Source of the DNA: Patescibacteria group bacterium
GTDB taxonomy: Bacteria > Patescibacteriota > Patescibacteriia > JAGPKW01
Assembly: GCA_018053685.1 (NCBI GenBank)
Contig: JAGPKW010000064.1
Coordinates: 1 to 5,229 of the forward strand
Direction of reading: 5' to 3'
DNA length: 5,229 nucleotides
Shown: positions 1 through 4,916 of the stretch, piece after piece
Layout of the letters: each line of letters starts with the position of its first letter
How positions within the stretch are numbered: the first letter of the stretch is position 1
The notes under the pieces: generated by a model
The model's database searches: none
Told to the model about the DNA's origin: nothing
Seen by the model: only the letters and a program-made list of their open reading frames with translations
Position numbers and translations under genes: made by a program

Positions 1-858
1 ACCATCTTCTGGAACAGTATATGCAAACATTTCAACCTTACTAAATTGATGAACTCTAAATATACCTTTTGAAAATTTAGAATATGCACCAGCTTCTGTT
101 CTAAAGCAATGAGAAAAAGCTACATATCTTAGAGGTAGTTTATCTTCATCTATTATTTCATTTGCATGATATCCACCCATTGTTATTTCTGCAGTGCCTA
201 TTAAACTTAAATCAGAGTTTTCTATATTATATATCTGTGCAGACTCCCCTCTTGGATTAAAGCCTAAACTTTCTAATATGTCTTTTTTGGCTAAATCAGG
301 CGTAATAAAAGATGTAAATCCATGTTTTACAACAGTATCTAATGCATATTGCATCAATGCTAGTTCCATTAAAGCTAATTCATTTTTTAAATAGTAGAAT
401 TTATTACCAGCAACTTTTGCTCCTCTTTCTAAATCTATTAAATCTAATTGCTCTGCAAGTTCTACATGATCTTTTGGCTTAAAATCAAACTTAGTTGGTT
501 CTCCTACAATTTGTAAAACAGGATTATCATCTTCATTCATACTTCTTATAACATCTTTATGTGTTAGATTTGGAACTTTGAACAATAATTCTTTTACCTC
601 CATTTCTAGAGATATAAGCTTTGGATTAATTTCTTCTATTTTTTTGTTTATATCTTTCATTTCCTCAATAGTTTCTGGGGTAGGTTTTGTTTTTGATTTT
701 TGATTTTTTATAGCCTGTAATGATTCTAATTCTTTTTGTAGCTCTATTTTCTCTTTATATTTTGATATCAATAAATCTATGTCAACATTGGCAAGCCTAT
801 ACTTGCAATTTTCTTTAACTTCTTCAGTGTGATCTATTATGTATTTTATATCAATCAT
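1..858 (-). CDS. serS: Seryl-tRNA synthetase, 3' end cut by window edge
   Basis: Charges tRNA-Ser with serine in the cytoplasm (class II aminoacyl-tRNA synthetase). An open frame of 286 codons runs without a stop from the ATG at 858-856 to base 1; the family is about 430 residues, so the last third, including motif 3, is outside the window. Residues about 27-105 are Glu/Lys/Leu-rich, as in the N-terminal coiled-coil arm that grips the tRNA. HGFTSFITPDL (179-189) resembles motif 1, TAE (222-224) is the serine-binding loop, and CFRTEAG (251-257, with R253 and E255) is motif 2, followed by the FRVHQFSKVEM segment. I see no deletion or frameshift against the E. coli enzyme in my memory. The start is supported by the MIDIKYI beginning, which suits the family. 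No Shine-Dalgarno precedes it. It lies 58 bases downstream of the Smr gene on the same strand, so co-transcription is possible; I found no convincing promoter in the gap. Confidence 0.97.
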   Translation of the reverse strand, partial: MIDIKYIIDHTEEVKENCKYRLANVDIDLLISKYKEKIELQKELESLQAIKNQKSKTKPTPETIEEMKDINKKIEEINPKLISLEMEVKELLFKVPNLTHKDVIRSMNEDDNPVLQIVGEPTKFDFKPKDHVELAEQLDLIDLERGAKVAGNKFYYLKNELALMELALMQYALDTVVKHGFTSFITPDLAKKDILESLGFNPRGESAQIYNIENSDLSLIGTAEITMGGYHANEIIDEDKLPLRYVAFSHCFRTEAGAYSKFSKGIFRVHQFSKVEMFAYTVPEDG

Positions 859-916
859 TTTAATTAAATTAATTCTTAATTATATTTATTTTATATTCAA
901 AACATTGGAAAAGCAA

Positions 917-1267
917 TCATTTTTTTATACTTATATCTATAGCTCCATGCCCACCTTCATTTTCAGGTGCAAATGTATATTTTAGATCTAATTCGTTTAC
1001 AACATCGATCACATAGCTTTTTAGAGGGCTATATCCATCTTCTCCTTTTCCAGTTATTATTCTAATTATTTTAAAATTATTTTTTTTAGCATTTTCTATA
1101 AAATCTAGAACTAATAAATGTGCTTCTACTTTTTTATAACCATGCAGATCTAAAATATCATCAACATTACTTTGCTGACTATTAGTATTAGATCTATTAA
1201 TATTTAATTCTTTTTTAATTGATCTATTAACGATGTTGTTTATTTTTTTTCTATAGTTTTTTGGCAT
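917..1267 (-). CDS. Small stand-alone Smr-domain protein
   Basis: A 116-residue protein with one Smr (small MutS-related) domain in its C-terminal two thirds. Visible motifs are LDLHG (39-43) followed by a Glu-Ala helix, ITGKGEDG (71-78, in the place of the family's HGxGxG loop) and GGHGAIDI (105-112, the family's GGxGA strand). Residues 1-35 are basic and polar and look disordered. Smr domains are nucleases: in the family, the DLHG and GxG motifs mark the active face. Known members nick DNA (MutS2 C-terminus) or cleave mRNA on collided ribosomes (E. coli SmrB). Stand-alone forms beside translation genes could do the latter, but that is inference. The stop is TGA, directly after the family's usual C-terminal strand, which argues against UGA being a sense codon here. 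No Shine-Dalgarno is seen; a possible extended -10 sits so close to the ATG that the transcript could be leaderless. serS follows on the same strand. Confidence 0.85.
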   Translation of the reverse strand: MPKNYRKKINNIVNRSIKKELNINRSNTNSQQSNVDDILDLHGYKKVEAHLLVLDFIENAKKNNFKIIRIITGKGEDGYSPLKSYVIDVVNELDLKYTFAPENEGGHGAIDISIKK

Positions 1268-1273
1268 AATATA

Positions 1274-1302
1274 ATTTTAGCATTTTTATATTTTTATATA
1301 AA
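1274..1302 (-). promoter_or_regulatory. Possible promoter for the Smr gene (leaderless)
   Basis: On the minus strand, TGCTAAAAT (1282-1274) reads as an extended -10 (TG, one base, TAAAAT). A weak -35, TTTATA (1302-1297), lies 17 bases upstream. A start seven bases past the -10 falls on the A of the ATG at 1267, which would give a leaderless mRNA and fit the lack of a ribosome binding site. The region is so AT-rich that chance matches are easy, so this is tentative. Confidence 0.3.
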
Positions 1303-1311
1303 GATTTATTA

Positions 1312-1340
1312 TTGACATAATGTATAAATAGTGATATTAT
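1312..1340 (+). promoter_or_regulatory. Strong sigma70-type promoter of the cassette ORF
   Basis: A perfect TTGACA (-35, 1312-1317) is separated by 17 bases from TATTAT (-10, 1335-1340, five of six consensus bases). TG at 1332-1333 with one base between forms an extended -10. The expected start is near A1347, so the RNA would begin one base before the first leader hairpin. This is the only near-consensus promoter I can see in the window. Confidence 0.85.
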
Positions 1341-1346
1341 ATATAT

Positions 1347-1416
1347 ACCTACATTTTTAAAAAAATAAAGTAGGCTCCTCATTTATTGAGGAGAATATAT
1401 CTTTAGGAGGATATTT
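1347..1416 (+). promoter_or_regulatory. Structured 5' leader with two adjacent hairpins
   Basis: A roughly 70-base untranslated leader. Hairpin one pairs CCTAC (1348-1352) with GTAGG (1370-1374) around a 17-base A/T-only loop. Hairpin two starts at the very next base and pairs CTCCTCA (1375-1381) with TGAGGAG (1387-1393) around a 5-base loop, so the two stems could stack. CTCCT (1375-1379) can also pair with AGGAG of the true ribosome binding site (1405-1409). The hairpin therefore holds an anti-Shine-Dalgarno stretch away from the site, and the two pairings exclude each other. A 5'-terminal hairpin can also protect RNA from decay. No known riboswitch class is recognised. Confidence 0.65.
1405..1410 (+). 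promoter_or_regulatory. Perfect Shine-Dalgarno AGGAGG
   Basis: AGGAGG ends six bases before the ATG at 1417 and fixes that start. It stands out because the other visible gene starts in the window have no such site; rpoA has only a weak GAAGG. A second SD-like GAGGAG (1388-1393) lies in the leader hairpin, too far from any start to be used. Confidence 0.9.
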
Positions 1417-1929
1417 ATGTTGTATGGACAAATTGTTTCTTTTCTCCCAGAGAACGATCCAGCCGTAGTTTCTCTTATTGACTTCGCCAATGGCAAAGAT
1501 TGGCGATGCGGTCGGAAAACTCGTCAAGGGTTTAAAATCAGAGATGATTTATTAAACCAAACTGGTTGCTACATTTTTTCGATTATCCCCATAGAAGGAT
1601 CTGTAAATAGATTCTTTCATGTGGAGATGAATGGATTAGTTAAATGTGTTGTTACGTTTTTGAAGCCATGGCAGTATGCTGTGATTTCAGGGATGATTAA
1701 TGAAAGAGGAGAAGACATGCCAAATTATGTTATCTCCTTTGATGGTAAGAGGGCTATTATTCAAGAGCAAAAAAAGTTTGCTTTTGAAGAATTTAAAAAA
1801 CACAGAGAGGAAAAAATAAGAAGACTAGCGAAAACGGGAATTACTCCGTTTTCATCTGATATCTTAGTGGATCAGATGAAATTTGCAGCTAATGAAGCTA
1901 ATGAGATGTCTATAAGTAAGGATAATTAG
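1417..1929 (+). CDS. Unrecognised 170-residue protein in a stand-alone cassette
   Basis: I do not recognise this protein and assign no function. No signal peptide or membrane segment is evident. Residues 1-100 alternate short hydrophobic stretches with charged turns (GQIVSFLPEND, CYIFSIIPIEG, FFHVEMNGLVKCVVTFLKPW) and look like a compact alpha/beta domain, with Cys at 31, 51 and 77 but no metal-site spacing. Residues 115-140 are a strongly charged, probably helical segment (KKFAFEEFKKHREEKIRR). The C-terminus contains a short AANEANE repeat. Expression signals are excellent: near-consensus promoter, AGGAGG six bases from the ATG, intrinsic terminator 16 bases after the stop. Composition is richer in GC (about 36%) than the neighbours, and Arg is written CGA, CGG and CGT early in the gene where the neighbours mostly use AGA. 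This suggests a different origin or selection on the RNA. The coding region is packed with hairpins (see the separate entry), so the RNA itself may matter. Confidence 0.75.
   Translation: MLYGQIVSFLPENDPAVVSLIDFANGKDWRCGRKTRQGFKIRDDLLNQTGCYIFSIIPIEGSVNRFFHVEMNGLVKCVVTFLKPWQYAVISGMINERGEDMPNYVISFDGKRAIIQEQKKFAFEEFKKHREEKIRRLAKTGITPFSSDILVDQMKFAANEANEMSISKDN
1449..1881 (+). other. Chain of stem-loops inside the cassette ORF
   Basis: Stems read by eye in the plus-sense RNA, left arm with right arm: 1449-1455 with 1468-1475 (7 bp, one bulge); 1484-1491 with 1499-1506 (8 bp perfect, 7-base loop); 1529-1539 with 1546-1558 (7+4 bp, 2-base bulge); 1594-1602 with 1609-1617 (9 bp, two G-U); 1642-1647 with 1654-1659 (6 bp, one G-U); 1705-1712 with 1733-1740 plus inner 1714-1718 with 1727-1731 (8+5 bp); 1760-1771 with 1777-1788 (12 bp, one G-U, 5-base loop); 1830-1837 with 1846-1853 (8 bp perfect); 1850-1860 with 1871-1881 (11 bp perfect, 10-base loop). 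The last two share 1850-1853 and cannot both form fully. The wobbles pair only in the plus-sense RNA, since on the other strand they become C-A mismatches. No folding program was run. Confidence 0.7.
1887..1904 (+). repeat. Tandem 9-base duplication
   Basis: AGCTAATGA occurs twice in direct succession inside the 3' end of the unrecognised ORF and gives the AANEANE sequence. It keeps the reading frame. It is probably a small slippage duplication. Confidence 0.8.
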
Positions 1930-1944
1930 TATATAGATATCTCT

Positions 1945-1982
1945 AGAGGGTATGAAAAAATCATGCCCTCTTTTTATATTTT
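1945..1982 (+). terminator. Intrinsic terminator of the cassette
   Basis: AGAGGGTATG (1945-1954) pairs with CATGCCCTCT (1962-1971) around a 7-base A-rich loop, giving 10 bp with one U-G wobble. A T-rich run follows (TTTTATATTTTA from 1972). It starts 16 bases after the ORF stop. Only the plus strand has the T-run, so it serves the cassette. Confidence 0.93.
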
Positions 1983-1983
1983 A

Positions 1984-2017
1984 TTTATAAAAAAATACAC
2001 CATAAAAGTGTATTTTT
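1984..2017 (-). terminator. Terminator of the ribosomal operon after rpsI, possibly bidirectional
   Basis: AAAAATACAC (1991-2000) and GTGTATTTTT (2008-2017) form a perfect 10-bp stem with a 7-base loop. On the minus strand the stem ends in a run of seven T (1995-1989), five bases after the rpsI stop codon. It is nearly symmetrical, so it may also back up the plus-strand terminator between these convergent genes. Confidence 0.85.
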
Positions 2018-2022
2018 GATAT

Positions 2023-2481
2023 TTATCTTTTAGCCCATTGTGGAGCTCTTCTTGCTTTCTTTAATCCAGGTTTCTTCCTTTCAACAACTCTTGAATCTCT
2101 AGTTAATAATCCTAATTTTTTCAATGTTGATCTTAACTCTTTATCCATCTTTGATAATGCAATTGCTATACCTAATCTTAAAGCTTCTGCTTGTCCATTT
2201 TTTCCACCACCAAGTATTTTAGCATAAACATCGACTAACCCTTCTTTTGCTGTTTGCTTTAGTGGAGTTATAACTTTATCTTGTAGTTCTTTTAAAGGAA
2301 AATATTTTTCTAATTCAATGTTGTTAATAAAAATATTGCCCTTACCTTTTTCATATATTCTAACTTGTGCTATAGATGTTTTTCTCCTACCTAAACCATA
2401 AGCATACTTCCCTTCTGGAAAATTTACTTTAATTTTTGTTTTTTTTGATTTTATATTTTTATCAGTAGTTTTTTTAATCAT
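2023..2481 (-). CDS. rpsI: 30S ribosomal protein S9
   Basis: Small-subunit protein whose C-terminal tail reaches the decoding (P-site) tRNA. At 152 residues it is longer than the usual 130 because of a Lys-rich N-terminal extension (about 1-24). The core starts at YAYGLGRRKTS (26-36). GGGKNGQAEALRLGI (91-105) is the family signature; the next residues are AIAL, where the family usually has an Arg (RAL). The tail DSRVVERKKPGLKKARRAPQWAKR region (129-152) is the expected basic C-terminus, ending AKR instead of the common SKR. It is the last gene of the operon: its ATG lies 5 bases after the rplM stop, and a terminator hairpin begins 5 bases past its own stop. No Shine-Dalgarno is visible, so translation probably depends on coupling to rplM or on an A/T-rich start. 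Confidence 0.98.
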   Translation of the reverse strand: MIKKTTDKNIKSKKTKIKVNFPEGKYAYGLGRRKTSIAQVRIYEKGKGNIFINNIELEKYFPLKELQDKVITPLKQTAKEGLVDVYAKILGGGKNGQAEALRLGIAIALSKMDKELRSTLKKLGLLTRDSRVVERKKPGLKKARRAPQWAKR

Positions 2482-2486
2482 AACTT

Positions 2487-2834
2487 TTATTTATTACTAA
2501 AACTTAATCTTGTTATTATATTTTTTCTTGTTTTATTATTAGGTAGCATTTCATATACAGCAGTTTTTAATATTTCTTCATTTGAAACATCTTTCATTAA
2601 TTTTCTTTTTAATCCACCAAGATAGCCTGAATGATGTATATATTCTTTTTGATTCAATTTTTTACCAGTAATTTTCATTTTGTCTATATTTTTTACAACA
2701 ACAAAATCTCCATTATCTATATAAGGGGTATAATCTACTTTATGTTTTCCTCTTAGTAATGTAGCGATTTCTGTTGATAATCTTCCAAAAGGAATGCCTG
2801 TAGCATCTATTATATGAGTTTTTCTTTCAATCAT
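2487..2834 (-). CDS. rplM: 50S ribosomal protein L13 (short form)
   Basis: Early-assembly large-subunit protein that binds 23S rRNA. At 115 residues it is shorter than the usual 142 or so at both ends. It lacks most of the N-terminal extension and starts almost at the core (HIIDATGIPFGRLSTEIA, 7-24). It stops just after MLPNNKTRKNIITRLSF (96-112), without the family's YAG...HPH..Q.P tail. Core motifs are intact: LRGKHKVDYTPYIDNGDFVVV (27-47), ITGKK (54-58) and YIHHSGYLGGLK (65-76). The 18 bases to rplQ upstream and 5 to rpsI downstream place it in one operon, and the L13-S9 pair is a classic one. The stop is TAA and there is no sign of a frameshift; reduction of ribosomal proteins is common in CPR genomes. 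No Shine-Dalgarno is seen. Confidence 0.97.
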   Translation of the reverse strand: MIERKTHIIDATGIPFGRLSTEIATLLRGKHKVDYTPYIDNGDFVVVKNIDKMKITGKKLNQKEYIHHSGYLGGLKRKLMKDVSNEEILKTAVYEMLPNNKTRKNIITRLSFSNK

Positions 2835-2852
2835 ATTTTTATCAATTAATTT

Positions 2853-3395
2853 TTATGCAATTACTTTTCTTACAGTTTCTTTTTGCTTATTTGTACTCTG
2901 CCCTACTTTATTTTTATTTATTTTTTTATCTTCTGTAAACTCTTGTTTTGTAGTATTATATTTCTTTTCTTCTTTCTTTTCTGATTTTTTAACATTCTTT
3001 TTGTTTTTTCCCTTCTTTTCTTTAGGGCTTATTCTTTCTTTTTTATCTACTAATTCAAATATAGCCATTTCAGCTCCGTCGTTTAGTCTTGGCCCTGTTT
3101 TTATAATCCTTGTATATCCACCATTTCTAGTTTCATATCTTTTTGCAATATCTGTAAATAGCTTTTGAACAACATCTTTATCATGAATTTCTTCTGAAAC
3201 AGATCTTCTGTCAGATAGTGTACCATGTTTAGCTTTTGTTATTATTTTTTCAACATAAGATCTAGTTGCTTTAGCTTTAGCAAGAGTTGTGCTTATAGAT
3301 TCATAATTTAATAAATTAGTAGCAGTAGCTCTATACAATGATTTTTTAGGGCCCTTTTCCCTACCCAATTTTTTATTTGTTTTTTGATGTCTCAT
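2853..3395 (-). CDS. rplQ: 50S ribosomal protein L17 with lysine-rich C-terminal tail
   Basis: Large-subunit protein near the exit-tunnel side. The first 117 residues are the whole L17 fold: MRHQKTNKKLGREKGPKKSL (1-20), YESISTTLAKAKATR (31-45), NGGYTRIIKTGPRLNDGAEM (91-110) and AIFELVDKK (111-119). The total is 180 residues against about 120 for Bacillus and 127 for E. coli. The extra 60 or so (118-180) are low-complexity, Lys/Glu/Asn-rich and probably disordered. They may lie along rRNA, but no motif supports a specific job. The start at the conserved MRH is certain. It lies 17 bases after rpoA and 18 before rplM. No Shine-Dalgarno precedes it. Confidence 0.97.
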   Translation of the reverse strand: MRHQKTNKKLGREKGPKKSLYRATATNLLNYESISTTLAKAKATRSYVEKIITKAKHGTLSDRRSVSEEIHDKDVVQKLFTDIAKRYETRNGGYTRIIKTGPRLNDGAEMAIFELVDKKERISPKEKKGKNKKNVKKSEKKEEKKYNTTKQEFTEDKKINKNKVGQSTNKQKETVRKVIA

Positions 3396-3412
3396 TTTCG
3401 TTTATTTATTAA

Positions 3413-4234
3413 CTATTTCTTAGATTTTTTTGCTGTTGTAGTTTTTTTAGTAACTGGTTTTTTCTTTGCTTCTTTTTCTTTCTTAGGCTTTTCTTTTGCT
3501 ACTTTATTTTTTGTAATAGATTCTTTATCATCTTTTTCATTTACATTTTCTCTTATTAATTCTAGATTATTTATTAATATATTTAAAGAATCTCTAATTG
3601 CTTTTCTTGGTCCTATTGACCCGTTGGTCTTAACAGTTAATATTACTTTGTCTAGATCTACAATATCTCCAACTCTAGTTTTTTCAACTCTAAAATTTGC
3701 AAGTATTATTGGATTGAAATTAGCATCTATTGATATAGCTCCAACTTCATCTATTTTTTCTTTTCTATTTTCTGTTGGATAAAATCCTATGCCATTTCTA
3801 ACCCAAAATTTAATATCTATTTCTGCATTTTCATCTATTATTGTAGCAATTTTTAAATCTGAATTTATGATATCAACATCAGCATTTATCTTTATATCAG
3901 AAGCTAAAACGTCTCCCTTTCCTTTCTTTTTTAATTCAAGTATAACAACATCATCTGTATGAATTTTTAATATTAATTTTTTAATATTAAGAATTATTTC
4001 TATTACATCTTCTTTTATCCCATCTATTGTATCAAATTCATGTTTTACACCCTTTATTTTTATAGCAAAAACTGATCCTCCAACAAGAGATGATAAAAGT
4101 ATTCTTCTTAGAGCATTACCAATTGTTAACCCATATCCTGAAGCACAAGGCTCAAAACTTAATTCCAAAGAATATGGATCATTTTTATCTTCTATTATTT
4201 GAAATTTTTCTGGTAAAAAAATATTATTTGTCAT
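3413..4234 (-). CDS. rpoA: RNA polymerase alpha subunit lacking the C-terminal domain
   Basis: Alpha dimerises and nucleates assembly of beta and beta' in RNA polymerase. Residues 1 to about 229 are a complete N-terminal assembly domain. GYGLTIGNALRRILLSS (33-49) carries the dimer and beta-contacting arginines R43 and R44, GVKHEFDTIDGIKEDVIEI (62-80) follows, then FWVRNGIGFYP (143-153) and VKTNGSIGP (201-209). The protein is 273 residues, against 314 in Bacillus and 329 in E. coli. From about 231 to the end it is a Lys/Glu/Thr/Ala tail (KEKPKKEKEAKKKP, TKKTTTAKKSKK) instead of the helix-hairpin-helix alpha-CTD that binds UP elements and activators. The rplQ ATG comes 17 bases after the stop, so there is no room for a CTD lost by frameshift. 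A weak GAAGG lies about seven bases before the ATG. The gene sits between rpsD and rplQ, as in many bacteria. Confidence 0.97.
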   Translation of the reverse strand: MTNNIFLPEKFQIIEDKNDPYSLELSFEPCASGYGLTIGNALRRILLSSLVGGSVFAIKIKGVKHEFDTIDGIKEDVIEIILNIKKLILKIHTDDVVILELKKKGKGDVLASDIKINADVDIINSDLKIATIIDENAEIDIKFWVRNGIGFYPTENRKEKIDEVGAISIDANFNPIILANFRVEKTRVGDIVDLDKVILTVKTNGSIGPRKAIRDSLNILINNLELIRENVNEKDDKESITKNKVAKEKPKKEKEAKKKPVTKKTTTAKKSKK

Positions 4235-4265
4235 ATTATTACCTTCATTTTTTAATTAATTTTTA

Positions 4266-4895
4266 TTATTTAGAATAAAACTCAACAATCAACTTAATAT
4301 CTATATTTTCTTTTATGCTTCCTATATCAGGATCTCTTAAAACTTTTAATTCTTTTTTGTCTTTATCATAATATACATGATCATTTTCTATAGCATTTTT
4401 CTTTGTTCTAGAATATTCATCTAACATTTTTTTCATTTTATCAGAGAATTTAAATGTTATTACATCACCTATTTTTACTTGATATGAAGGAACATCAACT
4501 CTTTTACCATTCACATAAACTAGCTTATGAGATACTACTTGCCTTGCCATTGCTCTAGATGGGAAAATATTGCTTGCATATACAATATTATCCAATCTTT
4601 TTTCTAATAATATAAGCAAATTATCACCAGTATTTCCTGGAGTTTGTTGTGCTATTTTAAAATATTTTTTAAACATAGATTCTCTAAGTCCGTAATATTT
4701 TTTACATTGTTGTTTTGCTCTAAATCTCTCTCCATAATCTGTTAATCCTCTTCCACTAGTTTTACCATGAACGCCAGGAGTAAAATTTCTTTTTATCATA
4801 GGACATTTAGGAGAATAGCATTTTTCACCTTTTAAAAATAGCTTTTTACCTTCTCTTCTGCATTGTGCACATTTTGATTGTGATTTTCTTTCCAT
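4266..4895 (-). CDS. rpsD: 30S ribosomal protein S4, zinc-binding type
   Basis: Primary 16S rRNA-binding assembly protein of the small subunit. It is full length at 209 residues. Cys at 9, 12, 26 and 31 match the zinc-ribbon spacing of the four-cysteine S4 form (as in Thermus), although the fourth ligand position is stated from memory. RGLTDYGERFRAKQQCKKYYG (49-69) is the typical helical segment. The S4 RNA-binding domain runs about 99-160: RLDNIVYASNIFPSRAMARQ (100-119), then HKLVYVNGKRVD (123-134) and the KIGD turn (141-144). It lies 21 bases after rpsK and 31 before rpoA. In many bacteria S4 represses this operon through an mRNA structure further upstream; that region is not in the window. 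No Shine-Dalgarno is visible. Confidence 0.98.
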   Translation of the reverse strand: MERKSQSKCAQCRREGKKLFLKGEKCYSPKCPMIKRNFTPGVHGKTSGRGLTDYGERFRAKQQCKKYYGLRESMFKKYFKIAQQTPGNTGDNLLILLEKRLDNIVYASNIFPSRAMARQVVSHKLVYVNGKRVDVPSYQVKIGDVITFKFSDKMKKMLDEYSRTKKNAIENDHVYYDKDKKELKVLRDPDIGSIKENIDIKLIVEFYSK

Positions 4896-4916
4896 ATTTT
4901 TTATTTACTTATATTA

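Noticed and set aside
194..394. Plus-strand open frame of 66 codons
   Set aside because: It lies wholly antisense to serS, whose frame is conserved throughout; there is no ribosome binding site.
859..916. TATAAT-like sequence between smr and serS as a promoter
   Set aside because: No -35 at acceptable spacing and the gap is almost all A/T, so the match carries little weight.
917..919. UGA recoded as Gly or Trp, as in some CPR groups
   Set aside because: The TGA falls just after the natural end of the Smr domain, no conserved gene has an internal TGA, and Trp is written TGG.
1347..1982. Pure non-coding RNA instead of a protein gene
   Set aside because: A 170-codon open frame with ideal AGGAGG spacing and a terminator just after the stop argues for translation; a dual role remains possible.
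1268..2022. Insertion sequence or miniature transposon carrying the cassette
   Set aside because: I found no terminal inverted repeats, target-site duplication or transposase motifs around the cassette.
3396..3412. Frameshift explaining the missing alpha-CTD
   Set aside because: Only 17 bases separate the rpoA stop from the rplQ start, so no CTD sequence is present to be recovered.
3384..3782. Plus-strand open frame of 132 codons with Phe/Ser-rich hydrophobic sequence
   Set aside because: It is the antisense shadow of the lysine-rich 3' part of rpoA; poly-Lys codons read backwards give Phe and Leu.
3968..3990. TTAATATTAA twice, 3 bases apart, able to form a 10-bp hairpin
   Set aside because: A/T-only sequence coding for Ile/Leu/Lys/Asn in a conserved part of rpoA; expected by chance at this base composition.
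4090..4278. Plus-strand open frame of 62 codons
   Set aside because: Antisense to the 5' part of rpoA and the rpoA-rpsD gap, with no start signal.
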